The position numbers were made by a program, and so were the translations under genes. Below the pieces are notes generated by a model that worked only from the letters and a program-made list of their open reading frames with translations, was not told the origin of the DNA and ran no database searches. A stretch of 13,525 nucleotides of DNA from CAZJBP01 sp964544115 (GTDB lineage: Bacteria > Verrucomicrobiota > Kiritimatiellia > UBA8416 > JADHWI01): positions 1-13,525 of the forward strand of contig CAZJBP010000105.1 of assembly GCA_964544115.1 (NCBI GenBank), in the 5' to 3' direction. This document shows positions 1-7,950 of this stretch, piece after piece (the stretch's first letter is position 1; each line of letters begins with the position of its first letter).

Positions 1-444
1 GGTGCCGATGCCGAACGCCAGCGCGCCGAACGCGCCGTGGGTGGCGGTGTGCGAGTCCCCGCAGACCACGGTGGTACCCGGCAGCGTCAGGCCCAGTTCG
101 GGGCCGATGATGTGCACGATGCCCTGGCGGTCGCTGTCCAGGCCGTAGAGCGTGACGCCGAACTCGCCGCAGTTGCGCTCCAGCGCCTCGATCTGCTCGC
201 GGGAGATGGGGTCGGCGATCGTGGTGCGGTCGTCCGTCGGCACGTTGTGGTCCATCGTGGCAACGGCCAGCTCCGGCCGCCGGACCGTGCGCTTGGCCAG
301 CCGCAGTCCTTCAAAGGCCTGGGGGCTGGTGACCTCGTGGATCAGGTGGCGGTCGATGTAGAGCAGCGTGGTGCCGTCCGGCAGCGTCTCGGCGACATGC
401 GCGTCCCAGATCTTCTCGAACAACGTCCTCGGCTTCTGGCTCAT
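1..444 (-). CDS. leuC: 3-isopropylmalate dehydratase large subunit, N-terminal part (cut by window edge)
   Basis: LeuC isomerises 2-isopropylmalate to 3-isopropylmalate in leucine biosynthesis. It is a cytoplasmic [4Fe-4S] aconitase-family enzyme that works with LeuD. The visible 148 residues begin MSQKPRTLFEKIWDAH and include the family blocks YIDRHLIHEVTSPQAFEGL, ATMDHNVPT and VVCGDSHTATHGAFGALAFG. The last block contains the first of the three cluster-ligand cysteines; the other two would lie in the missing part, since the family is about 465-475 residues long. The ATG at 442-444 has GGAG about 8 bases upstream. It follows ilvN by 60 bases on the same strand, so it is likely co-transcribed with the acetolactate synthase genes. 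The truncation is only the window boundary. Identification is secure. Confidence 0.96.
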   Translation of the reverse strand, partial: MSQKPRTLFEKIWDAHVAETLPDGTTLLYIDRHLIHEVTSPQAFEGLRLAKRTVRRPELAVATMDHNVPTDDRTTIADPISREQIEALERNCGEFGVTLYGLDSDRQGIVHIIGPELGLTLPGTTVVCGDSHTATHGAFGALAFGIGT

Positions 445-459
445 GCGTGTGCTCCACGT

Positions 460-500
460 ACGTTCAACGCTCAACGCTCAACGTTCAGAGAGTTGAACGT
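460..500 (-). repeat. 7-mer tandem repeat and hairpin in the ilvN-leuC spacer
   Basis: Three tandem heptamers (TCAACGC, TCAACGC, TCAACGT) occupy 464-484. The same stretch forms a perfect 9-bp inverted repeat, ACGTTCAAC (460-468) with GTTGAACGT (492-500), and an overlapping shorter one, ACGTTCA (481-487) with TGAACGT (494-500). In the mRNA these could fold as alternative hairpins between ilvN and leuC. There is no U tract, so it is not a clear terminator; mRNA processing or a mobile spacer repeat are alternatives. Confidence 0.6.
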
Positions 501-504
501 GCGG

Positions 505-1014
505 TCACGTCACCTGGTCGCCGCGGGCCATCAGGACCTTGCCGGTGCGGACGAGCTCGATGATACCGAACTTCTTCAGCATGTCGATACAGGCATCGAC
601 CTTGTCGCTGTTGCCCGTGACCATGACGATCATGGACGTTTCCGTCAAGTCCACCGTCTTGGCGCCGAAGTGCTCGGCGATCTGCAGGGCCGCCGTCCGG
701 GTCTCGGCGCCGGCGCCGACCTTCATCAGGGCGAGCTCCTTCACCACGGCATCGTCAAACGCATGGTCGGTGCAGTGAACCACGTCGACGAGCTTGCCCA
801 CCTGCTTGATGATCTGGTCCAAGCCGTCGACCGAGCCCTTGGCCGCGATGGTCATGCGCGAATAGCGGCCGTCCTGCGAGGGGGACACGACCAGGGAGTC
901 GATGTTGTAGCCCCGGCGAGCAAACACCTGGGCGATGCGCGCCAGCACGCCGGGCTTGTTGGCCACGAAGACGCTGAGCGTGTGGATTTGTTCGTTTGTC
1001 GGTGTGCCGTTCAT
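505..1014 (-). CDS. ilvN: Acetolactate synthase small (regulatory) subunit
   Basis: This is the regulatory subunit of acetohydroxyacid synthase (ilvN, also called ilvH). It activates the catalytic IlvB subunit and confers feedback inhibition by valine. The 169-residue product matches the usual length of about 160-175. An N-terminal ACT domain (about residues 10-85) carries the typical HTLSVFVANKPGVLARIAQVF and RRGYNIDSLVV blocks, including the Asn-Lys-Pro-Gly turn. The C-terminal half has the family pattern ELALMKV...FGAKTVDLTETSMIVMVTG...FGIIELVRTGKVLMARG. The start at 1014 is the natural N-terminus, although the ribosome site is weak. It lies downstream of ilvB with a 73-base spacer full of TTCCGTC repeats. 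Confidence 0.97.
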   Translation of the reverse strand: MNGTPTNEQIHTLSVFVANKPGVLARIAQVFARRGYNIDSLVVSPSQDGRYSRMTIAAKGSVDGLDQIIKQVGKLVDVVHCTDHAFDDAVVKELALMKVGAGAETRTAALQIAEHFGAKTVDLTETSMIVMVTGNSDKVDACIDMLKKFGIIELVRTGKVLMARGDQVT

Positions 1015-1026
1015 GGTTGGGTCCCG

Positions 1027-1069
1027 TTCCGTCCTCTTCTTCCGTCGTTCCGTCTTCCGTCCTTCCGTC
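1027..1069. repeat. TTCCGTC heptamer repeats in the ilvB-ilvN spacer
   Basis: Five perfect copies of TTCCGTC lie within 43 bases, starting at 1027, 1040, 1048, 1055 and 1063, separated by 0-6 bases. They fill most of the spacer between the ilvB stop (1088-1090) and the ilvN start (1014). The sequence is almost pure pyrimidine on the plus strand and GACGGAA on the mRNA strand. No function is evident. Confidence 0.7.
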
Positions 1070-1087
1070 GCGGGCGAGGCCCGCGCG

Positions 1088-2816
1088 TCACGTCGAGCCC
1101 GTCGGCTTGGCCAGCTTCGTCGACTTGCGCGGCTCCTTGATCAACATGTCCTCCAGCGCCGCACCGGGCGGGATCATCGGGAACAGGTTGTCGGTCTTCT
1201 CGACCAGCGCGTTGATGACCGTCGGGCCCCGCGTGTGGTCCATCGCCTTCTTCAGGACCTTCTTCACGTCAGCCGCCCGGCGCAGGGTCAGCCCCAGGGC
1301 GCCCTCGTAGGTCTCGTCCAGCCGCGCAAAGTCCGGGTTGCCCTCAAGGTCNNNNNNNNNNGCGGTCGCCGTAGAACAGCGTCTGCCACTGGCGGACCAT
1401 GCCGAGGTAGCTGTTGTTCATGACGATGACCTTGACGGGCAGGCGGTTGACCGCGGCCGTGGCCAGCTCGGACATGGTCATCTGGAAGCCGCCGTCGCCC
1501 ACGATCGCCCACACCGCCTCGCCGGGGCGCCCGAACTGCGCGCCGACGGCGGCGGGAAAGCCGTAGCCCATGGTGCCGGCCCCGCCCGAGCTCAGCCAGT
1601 TGTTCGGCCGCTCGGTCTTGAGGAACTGCGCGGCCCACATCTGGTGCTGGCCGACATCCGTGGCGATGATCCCCTTTCCGCCCAGCATGTCGTTGAGCGT
1701 GGCCATGATGTGCTGCATCTTCAGGCCCCCGCGCCGCTTGTAGGTCAGGGGGTAGCGCCGCTTGTAGCGCTCGAGCGTCGCCAGCCACTCCGCGGTGTTC
1801 AGCTCGCCCACGTGCGGCATCAGGGCTTCGAGCACCGTCTTCGCGTCGCCCGCGCAGTAGTGGTGGCAGGCGATCATGCGACCGAACTCGGAGGTGTCGA
1901 TGTCGATGTGGATGCGCGTGGCATTGCGGCAGAACATCGCCTGGCGGCCGATGATCCGGTCGTCGAAGCGCGAGCCGATGGACATGACCAGGTCGCACTC
2001 GACCATGGCCTTGTTCGCGTAGGCCGTTCCGTGCATGCCCAGCATGCCCAGGGAGAGCCGGTGGGACTCGGGGAACGCCCCCTTGCCCAGCAGCGTCGTC
2101 GTCACCGGCGCCTTGAGCTTCTCCGCCAGCCGGCGCACCACCTCCTGGGCTCCCGAGATCAGCGCGCCGTGGCCGACCAGCAGCACCGGACGGCGCGACT
2201 TGCTGAGCGCCTCGGCGATGGCCATGACGTCGGCCTCCGCCACGGGCTTCTCCCCCGCGTGATGGTAGCCCGGCAGGTCCATGTCGGGATGCAGGTCTCC
2301 GGCAAACGGGGCCGCGCTGAAGTCCTTGGGAATGTCGATCACCACCGGCCCGGGCCGGCCGGATCCGGCAATGTGGAACGACTCCCGCACGATGCGGGGA
2401 ATGTCCTCCGTGCGCCGCACCAGGTAGCTGTGCTTGACGATCGGCATCGAGAGGCCGAACACGTCCGCCTCCTGAAACGCATCCTTGCCGAGCATCGAGC
2501 TGATCGTCTGCCCGGTGATGGCGATCATCGGGACCGAATCCATGTGCGCGGTCATGATCCCCGTCAGGGTGTTCGTTGCGCCGGGGCCGCTCGTCACCAG
2601 CACCACGCCGGTCTTGCCGGTCGCCCGGGCATAGCCGTCGGCCATGTGCGTCGCGCCCTGTTCGTGCCGGACCAGAATCAGCTTGATCCGGGACCCCACC
2701 AGGGCGTCGTAGATCGGCAGGGCTGCACCCCCCGGCAGGCCCCAGATATACTCCACGCCCTCATTCTCGAGGCACTTGACCAGCGCTTGTGCCCCCGTCA
2801 TCGCCTTGGTTGTCAT
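1088..2816 (-). CDS. ilvB: Acetolactate synthase large (catalytic) subunit, interrupted by an assembly gap
   Basis: IlvB is the ThDP-dependent enzyme that condenses pyruvate into 2-acetolactate or 2-aceto-2-hydroxybutyrate, the first common step of valine, leucine and isoleucine synthesis. The ATG at 2814-2816 is preceded by GAGGAG seven bases upstream, which favours it over an in-frame TTG at 2831. The N-terminal pyrimidine-binding domain has catalytic Glu52 in RHEQGATHMADGYAR, then SGPGATNTLTG. The C-terminal ThDP domain has the GDG motif at residues 440-442 and the closing NN at 467-468 (MNNSYLGMVRQWQ). Sequence stops at FYGDR before the Ns and resumes as DLEGNPDFARL, ending at a TGA at 1088-1090. 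The total of about 575 residues matches the family. The 10 Ns do not keep the frame (see findings), so the true gap length differs; I see no biological frameshift. Confidence 0.95.
1352..1361. other. Assembly gap (10 N) inside ilvB
   Basis: A run of ten N bases separates the FYGDR and DLEGNPDF parts of acetolactate synthase. Family members usually have about three to four residues here (RYSxxDL-like), so the real missing length is probably 9 or 12 bases rather than 10. Confidence 0.9.
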
Positions 2817-3449
2817 GCTCCAGCTCCTCAACCCACCCCCGCAGGCCAGGTATTCCCGCCTGAACGTCGGTAATCGGGCTCAACGGGGATATAATTGCAC
2901 GATTTATGCAGAATGGTCAACACATTTGATGCCTAGAGGCGCCACTTCGCACCATTCACAAAGACACAGCAGCGTAAACCGCGTCAATGTAGGTCCGTTT
3001 TGACGCCTACAACTAATCCATTTAACGGAACAGGCCTGCCAGGCGCATCGTTTGCTATGTTTTGGTTGTCAGCACACAAACGACCCGCGCCCCCAGTGGG
3101 GGGGGCATGGCAAACGCATCTGAACGTCATCTAAAGCGTTTCCCCGCTCCGATTCGGATCCCTTCTCGAGGTCGGCGTCAGAATCGATATCGGAATCGAT
3201 GACATCCCGCATGGGTGCACGCCTATATCCACGCAACCCCAGGCGCAAACGTCGGCGGGAGGAGGCCTCCGAAAGGCGCACAGGGCCGCCAACCCCGACG
3301 GCGGGCGTGGCAACACACCAAACCGGCTTGCACTGAAACGGGAAGTCCATTGACACCCATCCTCCGATCGGCGACCCTCGTGACGCTACACGGGTGCCAA
3401 CGGTGTGAGTTCCGCGGAAGCGGGAACGAGATGGAGAAAGAGGGCCACG
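2817..3449. other. Divergent intergenic region between ilvB and the hydrolase operon
   Basis: About 630 bases without a credible gene separate ilvB (minus) from the hydrolase operon (plus), so promoters for both must lie here. On the minus strand, TTGACC followed by an AT-rich stretch (ATAAATC...AATTATATCC, about 2888-2930) is a weak ilvB promoter candidate. On the plus strand, TTGACA at 3350-3355 is a good -35 but lacks a convincing -10 (GACCCT at 17 bases). A short CCCCC-AGT-GGGGG hairpin sits at 3090-3102. The NNCGAT repeat at about 3146-3207 is listed separately. The open frames crossing this stretch look spurious. Confidence 0.55.
3146..3207. repeat. Degenerate NNCGAT hexamer repeat
   Basis: On the minus strand the sequence reads in six-base steps GATGTC ATCGAT TCCGAT ATCGAT TCTGAC GCCGAC CTCGAG, then GGATCCGAATCGGAGCGG. 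All units are variants of NNCGAT. Frames through it translate to low-complexity DSDIDSDAD or SIPISIL, which explains spurious open frames. I recall similar GATTCCGAT/GATATCGAT spacer repeats in Verrucomicrobiota- and Lentisphaerota-like metagenomes, but cannot verify this here. Confidence 0.6.
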
Positions 3450-4754
3450 ATGAAGGTTTGGAAGGCGATGCTTCTGGCGCTATCTGCGCCGCTTCTATCT
3501 CTGGGGGCTGAACCGATGCAAGTCCAAGGCGCAAAGACTGACATGCCGTTCATGATTACCTACTGGTGTGGACCATCGAAGGCGGAAACCAACCTCGAAC
3601 GCTACAAGGAGCTGGCGGAATGCGGGTTCAATGTCGCCTTCCCGGCGATCGACAACCTGTGGGAGCCCGCCTCCACGACCCAGGAGGTCCACAATCTGAA
3701 GGTCCTGGATCTCTGCCAGAAAGTGGGCATGAAGGCGCTGATCTGGGATGGCAACATGCTGAAGACAGGCGGCTGGGACAAGGCGCCCAAGCCGGAGGAA
3801 ATCCCGCAGATTGAGAAGATACTGGACGGCATGATCGCCAAGTACTCCTCCCATCCGGCCTTTCTGGGTTTCGTTCTGGGAGACGAAGGCAACACCGCCG
3901 AGGGGAACCACCGGCTGGGACTCGTCAACCAGTACCTGTTGAAGAAAGACCCGAAACACCAGCCCTACTACAACCTGCTCCCGAATTACGCCTATGGCTT
4001 TCTGCATGGCCAGGACTACGAGACCTTCATCCAGGACTACATCCGGGACGCGAAGCCTCCGTACGTCAGCTGGGATCACTACCGGCAGATGTTCGAGGGC
4101 GGCGACGAGACGTACTACTGGAACAACCTGGAGATCATCCGGCGGAACTGCCTGAAGGCGAAGCTGCCCTACATCCAGATCATCGTGTCCATCATGCACA
4201 TGGGCTACCGCGAGTGCAGCGAGGCGGACCTGCGCTGGCAGGTCTGGACGTCGCTGGCCTACGGCTCGCGCGGGATCACGTACTTCACCTACTGCCACGT
4301 GCCGGGAATGGCCTGGGGCGATGCGCCGGCCCTGCTGACCAAGGACGGGCGAAGAGATCAGAAATGGGGATACGTGCAGAAGATCAACCAGCGGATCGCC
4401 AAGCTGGGTCCGACGCTCGTGAACCTGACCTCAACCGGCGTGTACCTGACCGAGCCGCTCCAGCCGGGAACCCAGGGCCTGGACGTTATGGCTCCGGTCA
4501 AGAAGGCCGAAGGCGGGCCGCTGGCCATTGGATGCTTCAAGTCGCTCAAGGGCCAGACCTACATCATGGTGGTCAACCGGGGGCTCCAGAGCAAGACGAC
4601 CGCCAAACTGACGCTGGACCCCAAGACCGTCACGACCGCGGAAGTGTCCCAGGAAACCGGCAAGCTGCTTCCCGCGGCGCCGCTGAAGAGCAAGATGCTT
4701 GAGGTTGAGCTGGAAGCCGGCGAGGGCCGGCTGTTCCTTCTGAACAACCGGTAG
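3450..4754 (+). CDS. Secreted TIM-barrel glycoside-hydrolase-like protein
   Basis: This 434-residue protein begins with a signal peptide (MKVWKAMLLALSAPLLSLGA, cleavage near residue 20). The ATG at 3450 is preceded by AAAGAGGG at good spacing, which decides it over upstream in-frame starts. Residues 30-325 alternate hydrophobic strands and helices as in a (beta/alpha)8 barrel: FMITYW, FNVAFPAID, KALIWDGN, LGFVLGDEG, YVSWDHY, YIQIIVS, RGITYFTY. The Asp145-Glu146 pair after the FLGFVLG strand is where clan GH-A enzymes carry the acid/base Glu. Residues 350-434 look like a small C-terminal beta-sandwich. Family placement is uncertain: GH42/GH5-like barrels are the nearest I can suggest. As first gene of the operon it would act outside the cytoplasm on a polysaccharide or glycoside. 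The barrel and secretion are visible; the activity is inferred. Confidence 0.7.
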   Translation: MKVWKAMLLALSAPLLSLGAEPMQVQGAKTDMPFMITYWCGPSKAETNLERYKELAECGFNVAFPAIDNLWEPASTTQEVHNLKVLDLCQKVGMKALIWDGNMLKTGGWDKAPKPEEIPQIEKILDGMIAKYSSHPAFLGFVLGDEGNTAEGNHRLGLVNQYLLKKDPKHQPYYNLLPNYAYGFLHGQDYETFIQDYIRDAKPPYVSWDHYRQMFEGGDETYYWNNLEIIRRNCLKAKLPYIQIIVSIMHMGYRECSEADLRWQVWTSLAYGSRGITYFTYCHVPGMAWGDAPALLTKDGRRDQKWGYVQKINQRIAKLGPTLVNLTSTGVYLTEPLQPGTQGLDVMAPVKKAEGGPLAIGCFKSLKGQTYIMVVNRGLQSKTTAKLTLDPKTVTTAEVSQETGKLLPAAPLKSKMLEVELEAGEGRLFLLNNR

Positions 4755-4769
4755 CCGCCTTCACACACT

Positions 4770-5456
4770 ATGAATGAACGGGTCACGCGCATGGGTCGCC
4801 GCCTCCCCGGTGTTGCGGTTCTCGCGTTCTTCTGGCTGGGACCGGGCGTGGCGCGCGCCGAGGAACCGCAGGCGGCCCGACAGCTGGTCGAGATCAGCGG
4901 GCTCGGCGAACCGACCACCTATCAGGTTGTCGCGCCGGAGGCGGTGCGAGCCCTGACCGAGAGCGCCGACCTCGACAACGCGGCGCTGCAGGAGGCCTAC
5001 CGGAACATCCGCCAGAAGTGGCAGGAGTCCCACAAGCGCAAGGAAACGAGAACCGTCACTGTCAACGGGCAGGCCAAACAGATTGATGTGGAGGTGCAGG
5101 GCCCGCCCTGCCCCCTCAAGCGCCCGGCCCCGCGCGAGGTGCGGGTGCTGGGATCGTTCCGGACGGCGGAAGCGGCAGATCGGGCGAAGCTGCAGAAAGA
5201 GGAACGGGCGGCGGCACACAGCCGGACGGAGACCGCCACGGGGAAGAGCATGACGGTGGGTCCGGGCACGGACTACAAGCTCAAGCGGCCGGAACGTATG
5301 ATTGCCGGCGCGGCAGCCCCGGCGGATGACACCGAGCTGGCGGAGTTGACGGACGCGCTGATGCGGGAGGTCGCGACCGTCAGGTCTCGGCTCGAGAGCG
5401 AGAAGTCCGGCCAGACGACCGGGCTCAAGACCACCCGTTCGGGCGCTCACAAGTAA
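4770..5456 (+). CDS. Exported protein of unknown function
   Basis: I do not recognise this 228-residue protein. It has an N-terminal signal sequence: a basic start, the hydrophobic core LPGVAVLAFFWLGPGV and an ARA-EE cleavage site near residue 30. The ATG at 4791 (MGRRLPG) is an equally possible start and still leaves a signal peptide. The mature part is highly charged and rich in Ala, Arg, Glu and Lys. It has a helical stretch (about 70-95, KWQESHKRKETRTV), a Pro-rich segment with two LKRP motifs (PLKRPAPRE, YKLKRPERM), and a possible C-terminal helix (DDTELAELTDALMREVATVRSRLESEK). No transmembrane segment follows the signal. It starts 15 bases after the hydrolase stop, and its TAA overlaps a potential downstream ATG by one base, so it belongs to the operon. 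A periplasmic accessory role is a guess only. Confidence 0.7.
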   Translation: MNERVTRMGRRLPGVAVLAFFWLGPGVARAEEPQAARQLVEISGLGEPTTYQVVAPEAVRALTESADLDNAALQEAYRNIRQKWQESHKRKETRTVTVNGQAKQIDVEVQGPPCPLKRPAPREVRVLGSFRTAEAADRAKLQKEERAAAHSRTETATGKSMTVGPGTDYKLKRPERMIAGAAAPADDTELAELTDALMREVATVRSRLESEKSGQTTGLKTTRSGAHK

Positions 5457-5488
5457 TGGGCTTCAACCGACCGAAGGGGGCGACTGAA

Positions 5489-6796
5489 ATGGCCATGTTC
5501 TACAAAGCGAAGCATCCGGAAACCGGAAACATGTGGGACGTCTGGATGTCCCACCACGACGGCACATATTATCTCTATAGCCTCTGCAACGCGGGCGGGG
5601 GCTGGGACAACATCTCCATGGCCAGATCGCCGGATGGCGTGCACTGGACGGAGCTTGGCCCTGTGCTCAAGAAGGATGAGGGCGTGACCTGGATGGGCAC
5701 CGGCTCCACCTGGCGGAATCCGGTCCGCGGCGCAAAGCCGCCGTTCCAGATCAACTTCTCGTACTGGATCGGCGAGCGCCAGACGATCTTCTTTGCTCAG
5801 TCGGACGATCTGGTCCACTGGACCAAGTGCGGCAAGGACTACGAATTCGTGCAGGACGAGCGCTGGTACGAGCCCAAAGGCCGCTGGGATTGCATCTGGA
5901 CCCTCGCGCGCGCCGGCGGCGGTTTGTACGGGTACTGGACGGCCACGCCGAAGAAGGAGACGGGCGGGCAGTTCGGCTTCGGCGAGAGCCTTGACGGCAT
6001 TACCTGGAAGGCGCTGGAGCCGCCCAAGGTCGAGGGCGTCGGCGAGGGCGAGGTCGGGGCGATCGAAAAGGTCGGCGAGAAGTATTACATGCTGTTCGGA
6101 AACTACCCGGTCATGCGGACCCTGATTGCCGACGCGCCGCAGGGCCCCTTCAAGCTGGCCGCCAGGAATTCGGCCTTTCTCACCGGACACACCTACTTTG
6201 CGCGCTTCTTCCCGTCGCCCTCCGGCCTGCTCGTGTGTCATCACTCCATCGCCCGCGATGGAAAGGTGTCCGCCGGCCTGCTTAAAGGAACGAGCTTCGA
6301 CGCCGAGGGCACGCTGCGGCTGATGTGGTGGCCGGGGAACGAGGCGCTGAAGCACAAGCCGGTGACGGTGCCGCCGCTCGCCGCCGGTGGGGACGGCCCC
6401 ATCCGGATGCTCAGCCGCAAGCTGGACGCCGCGGCGGGCTTCGTTCTGGAAGGCAAGTTGGCGTTGCCGTCCCCGCTGGGCGCGCCGCGCGGCCTTTACG
6501 TCGAACACGGCAAGGGATCCGGCACGGCGATCCTGTTCGACGCCGAAGGCCGGGCACAGCTCGGTCCGGTGGCGGCCGACGGCTCCGGTTTCAAGGCCGA
6601 GAAAACTGTCGACCGCGAGATGTCGTTTGGCGATATGGCCCGGCTCCGGCTGGTAGTGGAGGGGGTTCTGTTCGAGGTCTACCTCGACGACGTCCTGATC
6701 GAGTGCTACAGCCTGCCTGCGCCGGCAACCGGACGTATCGGCCTAGTTCCCGGCAACCAGCGCAATTCCATCAGCGCGCTGAAGGCGTGGAAGTAG
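5489..6796 (+). CDS. GH32/GH43-like five-bladed beta-propeller protein, paralog 1
   Basis: This 435-residue protein appears to be a beta-fructosidase-superfamily propeller (about residues 10-290) with a C-terminal beta-sandwich (about 305-435) like that of GH32 enzymes. Asp17 in MWDVW is the likely nucleophile equivalent. Repeated blade motifs are SPDGVHW and QSDDLVHW. Glu188 in GEVGAIEKVGEKYYMLFG is the best general-acid candidate and is conserved in all three paralogs. The sandwich contains VYLDDVLIECYSLPAPATGRIG, typical of GH32-type C-domains. The position expected for an Arg-Asp-Pro motif reads WRNP (75-78). No signal peptide is seen, so it is cytoplasmic. I chose ATG 5489 because GAAGGGGGCG lies six bases upstream and the other paralogs start at the same MF-YKAKHP point; an ATG at 5456 overlapping the previous stop is the alternative. 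The substrate is unknown. Confidence 0.8.
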   Translation: MAMFYKAKHPETGNMWDVWMSHHDGTYYLYSLCNAGGGWDNISMARSPDGVHWTELGPVLKKDEGVTWMGTGSTWRNPVRGAKPPFQINFSYWIGERQTIFFAQSDDLVHWTKCGKDYEFVQDERWYEPKGRWDCIWTLARAGGGLYGYWTATPKKETGGQFGFGESLDGITWKALEPPKVEGVGEGEVGAIEKVGEKYYMLFGNYPVMRTLIADAPQGPFKLAARNSAFLTGHTYFARFFPSPSGLLVCHHSIARDGKVSAGLLKGTSFDAEGTLRLMWWPGNEALKHKPVTVPPLAAGGDGPIRMLSRKLDAAAGFVLEGKLALPSPLGAPRGLYVEHGKGSGTAILFDAEGRAQLGPVAADGSGFKAEKTVDREMSFGDMARLRLVVEGVLFEVYLDDVLIECYSLPAPATGRIGLVPGNQRNSISALKAWK

Positions 6797-6799
6797 GAT

Positions 6800-7939
6800 A
6801 TGCAGACGAGCCGGCCAAGACCCCGCACGGACATCAAGGATCGCTACTACCGGGTCTTCACCGGTCAGTCCGTCGACCGCGTGCCCGACATCGAGTTCGG
6901 CTACTGGCCGCAGACCATCCGCCGCTGGCTCAAGGAGGGGCTTCCCTCCGAGTACGAGAGCGAGCGCAACGAGATGTTCAGCGGCAAGGTCGACCGATTC
7001 TTCGGCTTCGACGAGGTCTACCACCACGGCGTCGATACGCGGACCCACATGAACCCCGTCTTCGAGGAGAAGATCTTCGAGCGCCGGGGCGACAGCGTCA
7101 TCATGCGGGACTCCAGCGGGGCCATCGCCCAGCGCTTCCAGAATCATGTGGAGGAAAGCTCGATTCCGCATTACATCGAGTTCCCCGTCAAGACCCCCGA
7201 CGACTGGGCGGAGATGAAGCAGCGCTTTCGCTTCGACGATCCCGGCCGCGACATCCCCGCCGAGGACGTGGCGAACGCGAAGACGGCCCAGGCCGATGGG
7301 AAGTGCATCGCAGTCTGGTTCTGCGGCTTCTACGGGCAGCTGCGCAACTGGATGGGCATGGAAAACCTGTCCTACGCCTTCTACGACCAGCCGGATATGA
7401 TTCGCGACATGGTCGAGCACTGGGCCGAGCTGTGCGCGCGCCAGATCGAGAAGCTGCCGGCCGACGTGCGCATCGACTACGTGAGCTGGTGGGAGGACAT
7501 GGCCAGCAAGAACGGCCCCCTGTGCAGTCCAACCACCTTCCGCGACGTCCTCCAGCCCGGCTACCATCGCGTCATGCAGGCGGCCATCCGGCGCGGCTGC
7601 GTCCTCGGCATCGTCGATTGCGACGGCAACCCGCATGACATCGTGCGGAACTGGCTGGAGGAAGGCGTCAACATCATGTTCCCGCTGGAGGTCGCGGCCG
7701 GCGTGGACCCGTTCGCCTGGCGCAAGGAGTTCGGCCCGGAGCTTCGCATGCGCGGCGCCATCGGCAAGGAGCCGCTCGTGAGAGGCGGCTCGGCCATCGA
7801 CCGGGAGCTCGAACGGATCAAGCCGCTCCTCGATCAGGGCGGCTTCATTCCGCACCTCGACCACCTGGTGCCGCCCGACATCTCCTTCAAGAACTACTGC
7901 ACCTACCTCGAGAAGAAGCGCAAGCTCATCGGCAAGTGA
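6800..7939 (+). CDS. Uroporphyrinogen decarboxylase/corrinoid methyltransferase (MtaA-like) family protein
   Basis: The 379-residue product belongs to the URO-D/MtaA barrel superfamily. It has the opening pattern KDRYYRVFTGQSVDRVPDIEFGYW, FRFDDP, the YVSWWEDMASKNGPLCSPTTFRDVLQP block (residues 227-253), GIVDCDGNPHDIVRNWLEEGVNIMFPLEVAAGVDP (270-304) and a closing HLDHLVPPDISFKNYCTYL (352-370). Length is normal for the family. Cys274 lies in a VDCDGN motif where I expect VDSDGN in the homologs I remember; true MtaA-type enzymes use His-X-Cys zinc ligands, which are not complete here. True heme-pathway HemE is unlikely, because this subgroup is typically scattered in catabolic loci. The ATG lies 3 bases after paralog 1 and the stop overlaps a GTG of the next gene, so it is translationally tied to both. 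The reaction is unknown; methyl transfer to a corrinoid is a family-based possibility. Confidence 0.85.
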   Translation: MQTSRPRPRTDIKDRYYRVFTGQSVDRVPDIEFGYWPQTIRRWLKEGLPSEYESERNEMFSGKVDRFFGFDEVYHHGVDTRTHMNPVFEEKIFERRGDSVIMRDSSGAIAQRFQNHVEESSIPHYIEFPVKTPDDWAEMKQRFRFDDPGRDIPAEDVANAKTAQADGKCIAVWFCGFYGQLRNWMGMENLSYAFYDQPDMIRDMVEHWAELCARQIEKLPADVRIDYVSWWEDMASKNGPLCSPTTFRDVLQPGYHRVMQAAIRRGCVLGIVDCDGNPHDIVRNWLEEGVNIMFPLEVAAGVDPFAWRKEFGPELRMRGAIGKEPLVRGGSAIDRELERIKPLLDQGGFIPHLDHLVPPDISFKNYCTYLEKKRKLIGK

Positions 7940-7950
7940 CGGGCCCTGGC

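Noticed and set aside
37..1140. Long plus-strand frame across leuC and ilvN
   Set aside because: It runs antisense through two clearly recognised minus-strand genes and its translation is low-complexity Ala/Arg/Val/Gly-rich shadow sequence.
1338..2873. 511-codon plus-strand frame opposite ilvB
   Set aside because: A mirror frame of a GC-rich real gene; no domain pattern, and it even crosses the N gap.
3069..3356. Minus-strand frame with DSDIDSDAD-type sequence
   Set aside because: The acidic repeat is the translation of the NNCGAT hexamer repeat; there is no ribosome site and no recognisable protein.
6800..7939. Heme-pathway uroporphyrinogen decarboxylase (hemE)
   Set aside because: The VDCDGN and HLDHLVPPDISF blocks are of the MtaA-like catabolic subgroup and the gene sits in a hydrolase operon.
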